In this document: positions 51,808-62,039 of the stretch, in pieces
How the letters are laid out: each line of letters starts with the position of its first letter
How positions within the stretch are numbered: position 1 is the first letter of the stretch
NCBI GenBank assembly: GCA_036365145.1
Contig: JAEOAD010001756.1
Coordinates: 62,001-126,000 of the forward strand
DNA from: Orientallactaga sibirica
Lineage: Eukaryota; Chordata; Mammalia; Rodentia; Dipodidae
Length of the DNA stretch: 64,000 bases
Reading direction: 5' to 3'
Program-made: the position numbers and the translations under genes
The notes under the pieces: model-generated
Databases searched by the model: none
Seen by the model: only the letters and a program-made list of their open reading frames with translations
What the model was told of the DNA's origin: nothing

Positions 51808-54800
51808 AGAAGCCCAGTCTCTGTCTGTCTCTCAGACACCTGAACCTCTGTCTGTCTGTCTGTCTCTCAACCTGGCCTCTGTCTATCTCTCACCTCTGCC
51901 TCTGTCTGTCTGTCTATATCTCACCCCGGCTATGTTTGTCTTTCTCTCACCATGGCCTCTATCTGTCTGTCTCTCAACTTGGCCTCTGTCTGTCTGTCTC
52001 TCACCCCGGCCTCTGTCTGTCTCTCAGCCAGCCCAACCTCTGTCTGTCTGTCTATCTCTCACCCCAGCCTCTGTCTGTCTCTCAGACAGCCCAGCCTCTG
52101 TCTGTCTGTCTGTCTCTCACTCCAGGCTCTACCTGTCTCTCACCCTAGCCTCTGTCTGTCTGTCTCTCACCTCAGCCTCTGTCTGTCTCTCAGTACAGCC
52201 TCTGTCTGTCTCTCAGCCAGCCCAACCTCTGTCTGTCTGTCTGTCTCTCAGCCCGGCCTCTATCTCTCACCTCGGCCTCTGTCTGTCTCTCACATTGGCC
52301 TCTGTCTCTCACCTCAGTGTCAGTCTGTCTCTCAGCCCGGCCTCTGTCTGTCTCTCACCCCGGCCTCTGTCTGTCTGTCTCTCACCCCGGCCTCTGTCTG
52401 TCTATCTCTCACCCCGACCTCTATCTATCTGTCTCTCACCTCAGCCTCAGTCTGTCTGTCTGTCTCTCACCTCGGCCTTTGTCTGTCTGTCTGTCTCTCA
52501 CCCCAGCATCTGTTTGTCTGTCTCTCACCTCGGTCTCTGTTTGTCTGTCTCTCACCCTGGCCTCTGTCTGTCTGTCTCTCACCCCGTCTCTGTCTCTCAG
52601 CCAGCCCAGCCTCTGTCTGTCTGTCTCTCAGCCTGGCCTCTGTCTGTCTCTCACCTCACCCTCTGTCTGTCTGTCTCTCACCCCGGCCTTTGTCTCTCTG
52701 TCTCTCACCTTGGCCTCTGTCTGTCTGTCTCTCACCTCAGCCTATGTTGGTCTCTCACCTCAGCCTCTGTCTGTCTCTCAGCCCAGTCTCTGTCTGTCTC
52801 TCACCTCAGCCTCTGTCTGTCTCTCACCTCAGCCTCTGTCTGTCTCTCACCTCAGCCTCTGTCTGTATCTCAGCCCAGCCTCTGTCTGTCTGTCTGTCTG
52901 TCTGTCTCTTAGCCCCACCTCAGTCTGTCTGTCTCTCACCGCAGCCTCTGTTTGTCTGTCTCTTAACTTGGCCTCTGTTTGTCTGTCTCTCAGCCCAGCC
53001 TCGGGCTGTCTGTCTGTCTCTCACCTCAGCCTTTGTCTCTCTGTCTTTCTCTCAGCCCAACCTCTGTCTGTCTCTCACCTCGTCCTCTTTCTGTCTGTCT
53101 GTCTGTATCTCAACCCGCCTGTGTTTGTCTGTCTCTCACCCCGGTCTGTGTTTGTCTGTCTCTCACCCTGTCCTCTGTCTGTCTGTCTCTCACCTGGGCC
53201 TCTGTCTGCTTGTCTCTCACCCCGGCCTCTGTCTGACTGTATCTCACCTTGGCCTCTTTCTGTCTGTCTCTCAAATTGGCCTTTGTCTTTCTGTTTTTCT
53301 CTAACCCCAGCTTTTGTTTGTCTGTCTCTCACCTCGGTCTCTTTGTCTGTCTCTCACCCTGGCCTCTGTCTGTCTGTCTCTCACCTTGACTCTGTCTGTC
53401 TGTCTCTCACCTCAACCTCTGTCTGTCTCTCAGCCAGCCCAACCTCTCTCTGTCTGTCTGTCTCTCTGACTAGCATCTGTCTATCTCTGACCTCAGCCTC
53501 TGTCTCTCTGTCTCTCACCTCAGCCTCTGTCTGTCTGTCTGTATCCCACCCCAGCCAGCCTCTGTTTGTTTCTCACCTAGGTCTCTGTTTGTCTGTCTCA
53601 CACCCTGGCCTCTGTCTGTCTGTCTCTCACCTTCACTTCTGTCTGTCTGTCTCTCACCTCGGCCTCTGTCTGTCTCTCACCTTGGCCTGTCTGTCTGTCT
53701 CTCTGCCCAGCCTCTGTCTGTCTCTCACCTCAGCCTCTGTCTGTCTCTATGCCCAGCCTCTGTCTGTCTGTCTGCCTGGCCTCTGTCTGTCTGTCTGTCT
53801 CTCACCTCAGCCTCTGTCTGTCTCTCAGCCCAGCCTCTGCTGTCTCTCACCTTGGCTTCTGTCTGTCTGTCTTTCACTTCGGCCTCTCTCTGTCTGTCTC
53901 TCACCTTGGCCTCTGTCTATTTCTCACCTCAGCCTCTCTCCGTCTCTCAGCCCAGCTTCTGTCGGTCTGTCTGTCTCTCACCACGGCCTCTGTCTGTCTG
54001 TCTCTCACCTCAGCCTCTGTCTGTCTGTCTCTCGCCCCTGCCTCTGTCTGTCTCTCACCTCGGCCTCTGTCGGTCTCCCACCCCGCCCTCTGTCTGTCTC
54101 TCACCTCAGCCTCTGTCTGTCTGTCTTTCAGCCCAGCTTCTGTTGTCTGTCTGTTTCTCACCTCGGCCTGTGTCTGTCTCTAACCTTGGCCTCTGACTGT
54201 CTCTCACCTCAGCCTCTGTCTTTCTGTCTCTCACCACAGACTCTGTCTGTCTCTCACCTTGCCCTCTGACTGTCTCTCACCTCAGCCTCTGTCTGTCTCT
54301 CACCTCAGCCTCTGTCTGTCTGTCTGTCTCTCACCTCGGCCTCGGTCTATCTTTAAACCCTGCCTCTCTCTGTCTCTCAGCCTGGCCTCTGTCTGTCTGT
54401 CTCTCACCTCAGCCTCTCTCTGTCTTTCACCTCAGCCTCTGTCTCTCACCTCACCCTCTGTCTGTCTGTCTCTCAGCCTGGCCTCATTCTGTCTCTCAAC
54501 TCGGCCTCTGTCTGTCTCTCACACTGGCCTCTCTCTGTCTGTCTCTCACCTTGACTCTGTCTGTCTGTCTTTCACCTCAACCTCTGTCTGTCTCTCAGCC
54601 AGCCCAACCTCTCTCTGTCTGTCTGTCTCTCTGACTGGCATCTGTCTATCTCTGACCTCGGCCTCTGTCTGTCTGTCTCTCACCTCAGCCTTTGTCTGTC
54701 TGTCTGTATCCCACCCCAGCCTCTGTTTGTCTGTCTCTCACCTCAGTCTCTGTTTGTCTGTCTCACACCCTGGCCTCTGTCTGTCTCTCACCTTCACGTC

Positions 54801-57800
54801 TGTCTGTCTGTCTGTCTCTCTGCCCGGCCTCTGTCTGTCTCTCACCTCAGCCTCTGTTTGTCTGTCTCTCAGCCTGGCCTCTGCTGTCTCTCACCTCGGC
54901 CTCTGTCAGTTTCTCACCTCAGCCTCTGTCTGTCTCTCAGCCCAGCTTCTTTCGGTCTGTCTGTCTCTCACCACGGCCTCTGTCTGTCTGTTTCTCACCT
55001 CAGCATCTGTCTGTCTGTCTCTCACCACGGCCTCTGTCTGTCTCACAGCCAGCCCAGCATCTATCTGTCTCTCAGCTCTGCCTCTGTCTGTATGTCTGTC
55101 TCTCACCTCTGCCTCGGTGTGTCTGTCTCTCTCCATGGCATCTGTCTGTCTGTCTCTCACCCCGGCCTCTGTCTGTCTGTCTCTCACCTCGGCCTCTGTC
55201 TATCGGTCTGTCTCTCACCTCGGCTTTTGTCTGTCTGTCTGTCTGTCTCTCACCCCAGCCTCTGTTTGTCTGTGTCTCACCTCAGTCTCTGTTTGTCTGT
55301 CTCTCACACTGGCCTCTGTCTGTGTCTCACCTGGGCCTCTGTCTGTCTGTCTCTCATCCCTGCCTCTGTCTGTCTCTCACCTCGGCCTCTGTCTGTCTGT
55401 CTCCCACCCCAGCATCTGTCTGCCTGCCTCTTACCTCAGCCTCTGTCTGTCTGCCTCTCAGCCCGGCCTCTGTCTGTCTGTCTCTCACCTTGGCCTCTGT
55501 CGGTCTGTCCTTCTCTCACTTTGGCCTTTGTCTGTCTGTCTATCTCTCACCCCAGCCCCTGTTTGTCTGTCTCTCACCTCGGTCTCTGTTTCTCTGTCAC
55601 CCTGGCGTCTGTCTGTCTCTCACCTTGGCCTCTGTCTGTCTCTCAGCCAGCCCAGCCTCTGTCTGGCAGTCTGGCCTCTGTCTGTCTCTCACCTCAGCCT
55701 CTGTCTGTCTCTCTCTCACCCCAGCCTCCATCTGTCTGTCTGTCTCTCACCTCAGCCACTGTCTATCTGTCTCTCAGTCCGGCCTCTGTCTGTCTCTCAC
55801 CTTGGCTTCTTTCCTTCTATCTCTCACCACGGCCTCTGTCTGTCTGTCTGTCACCTCAACCACTGTCTGTCTGTCTGTCTCTCACCTCGGCCTCTGTCTG
55901 TCTGTCTGTTTCTCACCTCAACCTCTGTCTGTCTCTCAGCCCAGCTTCTGTCTGTCTGTCTGTCTGTCTCTCAGCCCAGCTTCGGTCTGTCTGTCTCTCA
56001 CCTTGGCCTCTGCCTGTCTCTCACTTCAGCCTCTGTCTGTCTGTCTCTCACCTTGGCCTCTGTCTCTCACCTCAGCCTCTGTCTGTCTGTCTCTCACCTC
56101 ATCCTCTATCTGTCTCTCATCTAGGCCTCTGTCTGTCTGTCTCTCACCTCATCCTCTATCTGTCTCTCACCTCGGCCTCTGTCTGTCTGTCTCTCATCTC
56201 GGCCTTTGTCTGTCTGTCTGTCTCTCACAACAGCCTTTGTTTGTCTGTCAGTCACCTCGGCCTCTGTCTGTCTGTCTGTCACCTCAGCCTCTGTCTGTCT
56301 GTCTCTCACCCCGGCCTCTATCTGTCTGTCTCTCAACTTGGCATATGTCTGTCTGTCTCTCACCTCGGCCTTTGTCTGTCTGTCTTTCTCTCACCCCAGC
56401 CTCTGTTTGTCTGTCTCTCACCTCGGTCTCTGTTTGTCTGTCTCTCATCCTGGCCTCTGTCTGTCTGTCTCTCACCCTGGCCTCTGTCTGTCTGTCTCTC
56501 ACCTCAGCCTCTGTCTGCCTCTCAGCCAGCCCACCCTCTGTCTGTCTGTCTGTCTCTCAGCCTGGCCTCTGTCTGTCTCTCACCTCAGCCTCTATCTGTT
56601 TGTCTCTCACCTCAGCCTCTATCTGTTTGTCTCTCACCTCAGCCTCTGTCTGTCTGTCTGTATCTCACCCCAGCCTCTGTTTGTCTGTCTCTCACCCTGG
56701 CCTCTGTGTGTCTGTCTCTCACCTTGACCTCTGTCTGTTGGTCTCTCACCTCAGCCTCTGTCTGTCTGTCTCTCAGCCCGGCCTCTGTCTGTCTCTCACC
56801 TCAGCCTCTGTCTGTCTCTCACTCTGGCCTCTGTCTGTCTGTCTTTCACCCTGGCCTCTGTTTGTCTCTCACCTCAGCCTCTGTCTTTCTGTCCCTCAGC
56901 CCGGCTTCTGTCTGTCTCTCAGCTCTGCTCTCTCTGTCTGTCACTCACCCCGGCCTCTGTCTGTCTGTCTGTCTGTCTGTCTGTGTCTCACCTCAGCCTC
57001 TGTCTATCTGTCTCTCAGCCCGGCCTCTGTCTGTCTCTCATGTCACCTTCTGTCTGTCTGTCTCTCACCTCTATCTCTGTGTGTCTGTCTCTCACCTTGA
57101 CCCCTGTCTGTCTGTCTGTCTCCCACCTCAGCCTCTGTCTGTCTCTCACCTCAGCCTTGGTCTGTCTGTCTGTCTTTCACCTTGGCCTCTGTCTGTCTCT
57201 CACCTCAGCCTCTATCTGTCTCTCAACTCAGCCTCTGTCTGTCTGTTTCTCACCCCGGCCTCTGTCTGTTTGTCTCTCACCTCAACCTCTGTCTGTCTGT
57301 CTGTCTGTCTGTTTCTCACCTCGGCCTCTGTCTGTATCTCAGCCTGGCCTCTGTTTGTCTGTCTCTCACCCCGGCTTCTGTCTGTCTGTCTGTCTCTCAG
57401 GCTGGCCTCTGTCTGTCTCTCTGCCAGCCCGACCTCTGTCTGTCTCTCACCCCTGCCTCTGTCTGTCTCTGAGCCAGCACAGCCACTGTCTGTCTGTCTG
57501 TCTCTCAGCCCTGCCTCTGTCTGTATGTCTGTTTCTTACCTCTGCCTCTATGTGTCTATCTCTCACCCCGGCCTCTCTCTGTTTCTCAACCTGGCCTCTG
57601 TCTGTCTGTCTGTCTCTCACCTTGGCCTCTGTCTGTCCATCTCTCACCTCAGCCTCTGTCTGTCTCTCTGTCTCTCAGTCTGGCCTCTGTCTGTTTCTCA
57701 GCCAGCCTGGCCTCTGTCTGTCTCTCAGCCAGCCCAGCCACTGTTGTCTGTCTCTCTCAGCCGCACCTCTGTCTGTATGTCTGTCTCTCACCTCTGCCTG

Positions 57801-58990
57801 TGTGTGTCTGTCTCACCTCGGCTTCTGTCTGTCTCTCAGTCTGGCCTCTGTCTGTCTGTCTGTCTGTCTCTCCCCTCGGCTCTGTCTGTCTGTCTCTCTC
57901 TCAGCCCAGCCTCTGTCTGTCTGTCTCTCACCTCAGCCTCTGTATGTCTGTCTCTCAGCCCTGCCTCTGTCTCTCTGTATGTCTCTCACCTCAGCCTCTG
58001 TCTGTCTCTCACCTCAGCCTCTGTCTGTCTCTCACACCATCCTCTGTTTGTCTCTCTCCTCAGCCTCTGTCTGTCTGTCTCTCTCCCGCCTTGGTCTCTG
58101 TCTGCCTGTCTCTCAACCCGGCCTCTGTCTGTCTCTCAGCCAGCCCAGCCACTGTCTGTCTGTCTCTCTCAGCCCCACCTCTGTCTGTATGTCTGTCTGT
58201 CACCTCTGCCTGTGTGTTTCTGTCTCACCTCGGCTTCTGTCTGTCTCTCAGCCCGGCCTCTGTCTATCTGTCTGACTCTCACCTTGGCCTCTGTCTGTCT
58301 CTCACCTCAGCTCTGTCTGTCTGTCTCTCAGCCCAGCCTCTGTCTGTCTGTCTGTCTGTCTCACCTCAGCCTCTGTATGTGTGTCTCTCAGCCATGCCTC
58401 TGTCTCTCTGTCTGTCTCTCACCTCGGCCTCTGTCTGTCTGTCTGTCATCCCTGCCTCTGTCTGTCTCTCAGCCAGCCCAGCCTCTGTCTGTCTGTCTCT
58501 CAGCCCCGCCTCTGTCTGAAAGTCTGTCTCTCACCACTGCCTCTGTGTATCTGTCTCTCACCTTGGCCTCTGTCTGTCTCCCACCTCAGCCTCTGTCTGT
58601 CTCTCAGCCCAGCCTCTGTCTGTCTGTCTGTCTCTCAGCCCAGTCTCTGTCTCTCTGTCTGTCTCTCAGCCCAGCCTCTGTTTGTCTGTCTGTCTCTCAG
58701 CCCGGTCTCTGTGTCTCTCTCTCTCTCACCCATCCTCTGTCTGTCTGTCTGTGTCTCACCTCTGTCTGTCTCTGTTTGTCTGTCTGTCTGTCATCACGGC
58801 CTCTGTCTGTCTGTCAACTCTGTCCCTGTCTGTCCATCTGTCTGTCATCTGAGCCTCTGTCTTTATGCCTGTCTGTCAGTGTCTCATCCAAGCCTGCCTG
58901 TCTGTCAGTCTCTCACCCCAGCCTCTGTCTGTCAATCTCTCACACCAGCCTCTGTCCTCTGTCTGTCTGTCTCTCACCTGTGTCTCTGTG
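51808..58990 (+). repeat. CTGT/CTCT minisatellite, ~27-bp units, 7.2 kb
   Basis: Tandem units read roughly CCTCTGTCTGTCTGTCTCTC followed by ACCTCGG or ACCTCAG. The number of CTGT blocks varies, so units run 23, 27 or 31 bases. That is about 260 units. The + strand is poor in A and nearly free of stop codons, so several very long frames are open, up to 1382 codons at 54858-59006. All translate to permutations of SVCLSL(T/S)SA and are repeat artefacts rather than genes. Confidence 0.95.
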
Positions 58991-59475
58991 TCTCATGGGG
59001 GGGTGAGGGGACGTCTGTCTGTCTGTCTTCCTAGCAGCCTTGAGTCCAGCCCTTCGACCATGGGTCCATCTGTCCGTCCCTCCCGATGGTTGGGTGGTCC
59101 TAACGTGGGGACGTCACCCTCCCCCTCCCCGGCGGGCAGATGTTTGCTGGTCCCATAAGGTAGGCCCAGGTAAGTCAGAGCGGGGTGGGTGGGGCCTGGA
59201 GGATGACGGACAGGCACTGCTGCTCTTGGCCATGCCCCCTGCCCGCCTAGGCCCCTGAGTCAGAGTGGGATGGATCTGGAGGATGATGGACAAGAGCTGC
59301 CTTCTGTGGCCCCGCCCCTTGCCTGTCCGGTGAAGTCACGCTCCCCCAGGCCTGTGTGAGCCTGTGGGGTGAGTGAGTGTGAGTGTATGCAGGTGAAGCC
59401 AACTGCATGCCCCCTGGTGCTGCTCAGAGCTGACTTCCTGCCTTTGTTCCTCCAGGGTGCACATAGTAGGTATGC
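58991..59475. other. GC-rich unique sequence with an 85-bp direct duplication
   Basis: After the minisatellite the sequence becomes GC-rich. AGTCAGAG at 59173 and at 59258 begins two related ~85-bp copies, each continuing with CTGGAGGATGA(C/T)GGACA and a GCCCCTGCC-like end. No conserved protein or RNA is recognisable. Confidence 0.65.
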
Positions 59476-59848
59476 ATGCCTCTGCCCTACACACAGCCAG
59501 TGCAGACTGCGTGCACACGACCACAGTGCACACACAGTAGGGGCACACTGCCTGCAGACATGCATGGTGTACACCGTCAGTGCATACTGTGTGCAGATGC
59601 CTATGTTGTGCACAGTTGGTGCACACAGCCAGTGCAGACGGTGTGCAGATGTCCACAGTGTACACAGTCGGCACATACTACATGCACACATCCACAGTGT
59701 AGACCATCGGGGCATACTCCTGTAATGCAGACAGGTGGTGCCTACTGCGTGCACACACCCACAGTGTACACAGTTGTTACATACGTCATGCAGACGCCCA
59801 CAGTGTACACAGGGGGCACATACTGCATGCACACATAAACAGATCTTC
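59476..59848. repeat. 39-bp minisatellite
   Basis: The word CCACAGTGTACACAG and variants recur with a 39-base step (59655 to 59694; 59761 to 59800), linked by GCATACTG(C/T)(A/G)TGCA. Earlier units are more diverged. As 39 is divisible by three, the minus-strand frame at 59260-59868 is open as a Cys/His-rich repeat; I do not regard it as a gene. Confidence 0.75.
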
Positions 59849-59867
59849 CGGGGCATCTTCCTGCACA

Positions 59868-60200
59868 CTGGGCCATCCCTGAAGACGCTTGGCCATTTCC
59901 GTCAGCCCGGGACCCGTTGTCCATCTTCGGCCATTTCTGGAACTCTTCGGGAACTTCCGTCAACCATCGGCCATCCCTGAAAATGCTCCGCCATGTCTGT
60001 CAGCCTGGGACCCATCGTCCATAGTCAGCCATTTCCGGAAATCATAGGGAACTTCCATCAACACTCGGGTGTCCCCAAAGACGCTCGGCCGTTTCTGTCA
60101 GCCTGGCACCCGTCGTCCATCTTCGGCGGTTTCCTGAGATCGTCGGGAACTTCCGTCCAAGATCGGCCTTCCCCGAAGACATTCGGTCTTTTCTGTTTCC
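59868..60200. repeat. 98-bp tandem repeat, about 3.5 copies
   Basis: GGCCATCCCTGAAGACGC-like starts occur near 59871, 59969, 60067 and 60165. Each is followed by a TTTC(C/T)GTCAGCC(T/C)GG block, a CCATCTTCGGC-like block and GGGAACTTCCGTC. Units differ at many sites. Confidence 0.8.
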
Positions 60201-60284
60201 CTCTGTCAACCTTGGGGCATGCGCCATTTCCCCCCATTCTTTTAGGGGGAGTACTGAGCCCCCGACAGATGATCCCGTTTCTCC

Positions 60285-60468
60285 CATGGAGGACTGTGTG
60301 CATAAGCACCCTGTGCCATTCCTCATGCCACCATGGAGTACTGAGCACCCCGACTAGTCCGGGTCAACACCCATTGAGATCTGAGCATGAGCACCCTGTG
60401 TCATGCCTCATGCCACCATGGACTGCTGAGCACCCCGACAGCTGGTCCTGGGTCTCCCCATGGAGGAC
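60285..60468. repeat. ~85-bp tandem repeat, about two copies, cut by an LTR
   Basis: GCACCCTGTG at 60306 and 60391 starts two copies containing CTCATGCCACCATGGA and CTGAGCACCCCGAC. After the LTR the words GAGCATAGAGCACCCC at 60861 resume the repeat, so the LTR landed inside it. Confidence 0.7.
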
Positions 60469-60857
60469 TGTTGGGAGCCATGAGACAATAACCTCGCCTA
60501 TTCCTAGGTTCTATTTCCCCAAGGTTGCCTCAGTCACCAGAGAACTGGTTCCCCAGTTTGCGGTTATACCGTTGAGGCCTGCTGAGATAAAACACCTGGC
60601 AGCATATCTTCCTGGGCAGAGCATTCTGAGAATCTCCTACCCATGACCTTTTGCACAGAACATTCTGCGATTAGGTTCCTTAGTGACCCCACAGCCGTCA
60701 GCCACCTGCTTCCTCCTTTCTTGCCTCTGTGTAAAAAATAAAAATTTGAGACCTTGACCATACATTTGGCTTGGTCTCCTTCTTTGTGTCTGTTTTGTCT
60801 CTCATCCAGGATTAGCCTCCCCTCGAGCCCTTTGTTGAATCCCCGCCGGCCGGGACA
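60469..60857 (+). mobile_element. Solo LTR, class II (ERVK-like)
   Basis: It begins TGTTGGGAGCCATGAGAC and ends CCGCCGGCCGGGACA, giving 389 bp with TG...CA ends. AATAAA lies at 60737-60742 and is followed by a TTTGGCTTGGTCTCC region, as in R/U5 of rodent ERVK LTRs. No internal viral sequence flanks it, so it is a solo LTR left by recombination. A clear target duplication is not visible. Confidence 0.8.
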
Positions 60858-60952
60858 ACTGAGCATAGAGCACCCCAAGACTTGAACCACTTTTCAGGGC
60901 AAGGACTGAGGATGAGAACCCTCTAGGTGACCACCTCCCATGGCCATGGGTC
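60858..60952. other. Short non-repetitive spacer
   Basis: Resumes the interrupted ~85-bp repeat for a few bases and then runs to the 32-bp minisatellite. Nothing else is visible. Confidence 0.5.
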
Positions 60953-61472
60953 AGAGGCTGTGAGTTCAAAACCAGCCTGAGATGCATGGCTGTATGTTTG
61001 CTTCCTCTGGAGACACGTGGGTGTAGGTTCGGATCTAGCAGGAGTCACACAGCCATGAGTTCAAATCCAGTGGGAGATGTATGTCTGTGAGTTTGAATCC
61101 AGCCAGAGATGCATAGTCATGAGTTCAAATCCAGCCAGAGACACACATAGCCATGAGCTCGAATCCAGCCGGAGACGCATGGCCATGAGTTCGAATCCAG
61201 CCAGAGACACATGGCAATGAGTTCAAATCCAGCCGGAAACACACAGTCATGAGTTCGAAACCAGCCAGAGACCCACAGACATGAGTGCAAGTCCAGACAG
61301 AGCCACATGTCTGTGAGTTCGAATCCAGCCAAAGACACACAGACAGTGACTTCAAATTAGGCCAGAGACACACGGTCGTGAGTTTGAATCCAGGGACCCA
61401 CAGACATGAGTTCAAGTCCAGCCAGAGAGGCATGGTTATGAGTTCGAATCCAGCTGGAGACGTGTGGCCATG
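60953..61472. repeat. 32-bp minisatellite carrying a Pol III B-box-like core
   Basis: Units read CCATGAGTTCGAATCCAGCC followed by AGAGACACACAG-like sequence, with regular 32-base steps (61151, 61183, 61215, 61247) and about 13 copies from 61050. The first, imperfect unit (60958: TGTGAGTTCAAAACCAGCCT) resembles the internal part of a sense B1, which suggests the origin of the array. Confidence 0.88.
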
Positions 61473-61524
61473 GCTGCCTCCCTTCTCTGTGACATGTGTG
61501 CACATGTGTGTGCGTGCATAGACT

Positions 61525-61640
61525 TGGGGTCTGGCGAGGGGGCTCAGCGGTTAGGGCACCTGCTCGTTGAGCCCGACAACCCAGGTTCGAATCCCCAGGT
61601 CCCACATGCACAAAGTGGTGTGCTGGTGTCCTGTTCTCTC
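61525..61640 (+). mobile_element. tRNA-derived SINE with intact B box, sense
   Basis: A tRNA-like head (GGCTCAGCGGTTAGGGCACC) is followed by an exact B box GGTTCGAATCC at 61584-61594, then CCCAGGTCCCACATGCACAA and a CT-rich stretch before an A-rich tail. It is a shortened sense copy of the SINE family seen in antisense downstream. It is not a tRNA gene: no acceptor stem pairs across it. Confidence 0.8.
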
Positions 61641-61786
61641 TCTCTCTCATCAATAAAGGGTAAAATGATGCAATGAACAAATAGAGATAAATAATAGATA
61701 AATAATATAATAATATATATGAGTAATTAATAAAATAAGTAAATAAATAAATACGATAAATTAAAAGAATATAATAAAATTTTAAA
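61641..61786. repeat. AT-rich simple sequence (ATAA words)
   Basis: Degenerate AATAAATA/ATAATA words. It continues the A-rich tail of the SINE at 61525 and is interrupted by the next SINE. Confidence 0.8.
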
Positions 61787-62039
61787 GATATTTTTATTTT
61801 TTCATTTAGTTTTGGAGAGAGAGAGAGAGAGGGTGAGGGAGACAGATAGAGATGGGTGCACCAGCAGTCTCTCAGCTGCTGTGAACGAAATCCAGATGTG
61901 TGCACCCCCTTGTGGGCAAGTGTGGCATTGTGCATTTGTGTCACTTTGCAATCTGGCTAAACGTGGGACCTGGAAATTGGAACTGGCTTCTTAGGCTTAG
62001 CAGGCAGGCGACTTAACCGCTAAGCCATCTCTCCAGCCC
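61787..62039 (-). mobile_element. tRNA-derived SINE, antisense, with target-site duplication
   Basis: On the + strand: A/T-rich tail, GAGA tract (61815-61835), CAGCTGCTGTGAACGAAATC, TTGCAATCTGGCTAAACGTG, then the antisense tRNA-like head ending TAAGCCATCTCTCCAGCCC. The 12-base word TAAAATTTTAAA lies at 61775-61786 and again at 62040-62051, an exact target-site duplication. Confidence 0.92.

Noticed and set aside
51932..59006. Very long + strand ORFs (up to 1382 codons) and their minus-strand counterparts
   Set aside because: They are translations of the CTGT/CTCT minisatellite, which lacks stop codons by composition. Overlapping long frames in all phases and no domain argue against a gene.
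58980..59010. G-run near 58997 as a G-quadruplex or telomere remnant
   Set aside because: It has only one long G run and no TTAGGG tandem, so it does not support either interpretation.
59260..59868. Minus-strand 202-codon Cys/His-rich ORF resembling a zinc-binding protein
   Set aside because: The pattern comes from the 39-base repeat, whose length is a multiple of three. There is no regular zinc-finger spacing, and the overlapping + strand frames are equally open.
60470..60890. Intact endogenous retrovirus at the 60.5-kb LTR
   Set aside because: Only one LTR is present, with minisatellite on both sides and no gag, pol or env sequence.
61040..61470. A cluster of tRNA genes suggested by repeated GTTCGAATCC words
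   Set aside because: The words sit in a 32-base unit, too short for a tRNA, with no A box, anticodon arm or acceptor stem.
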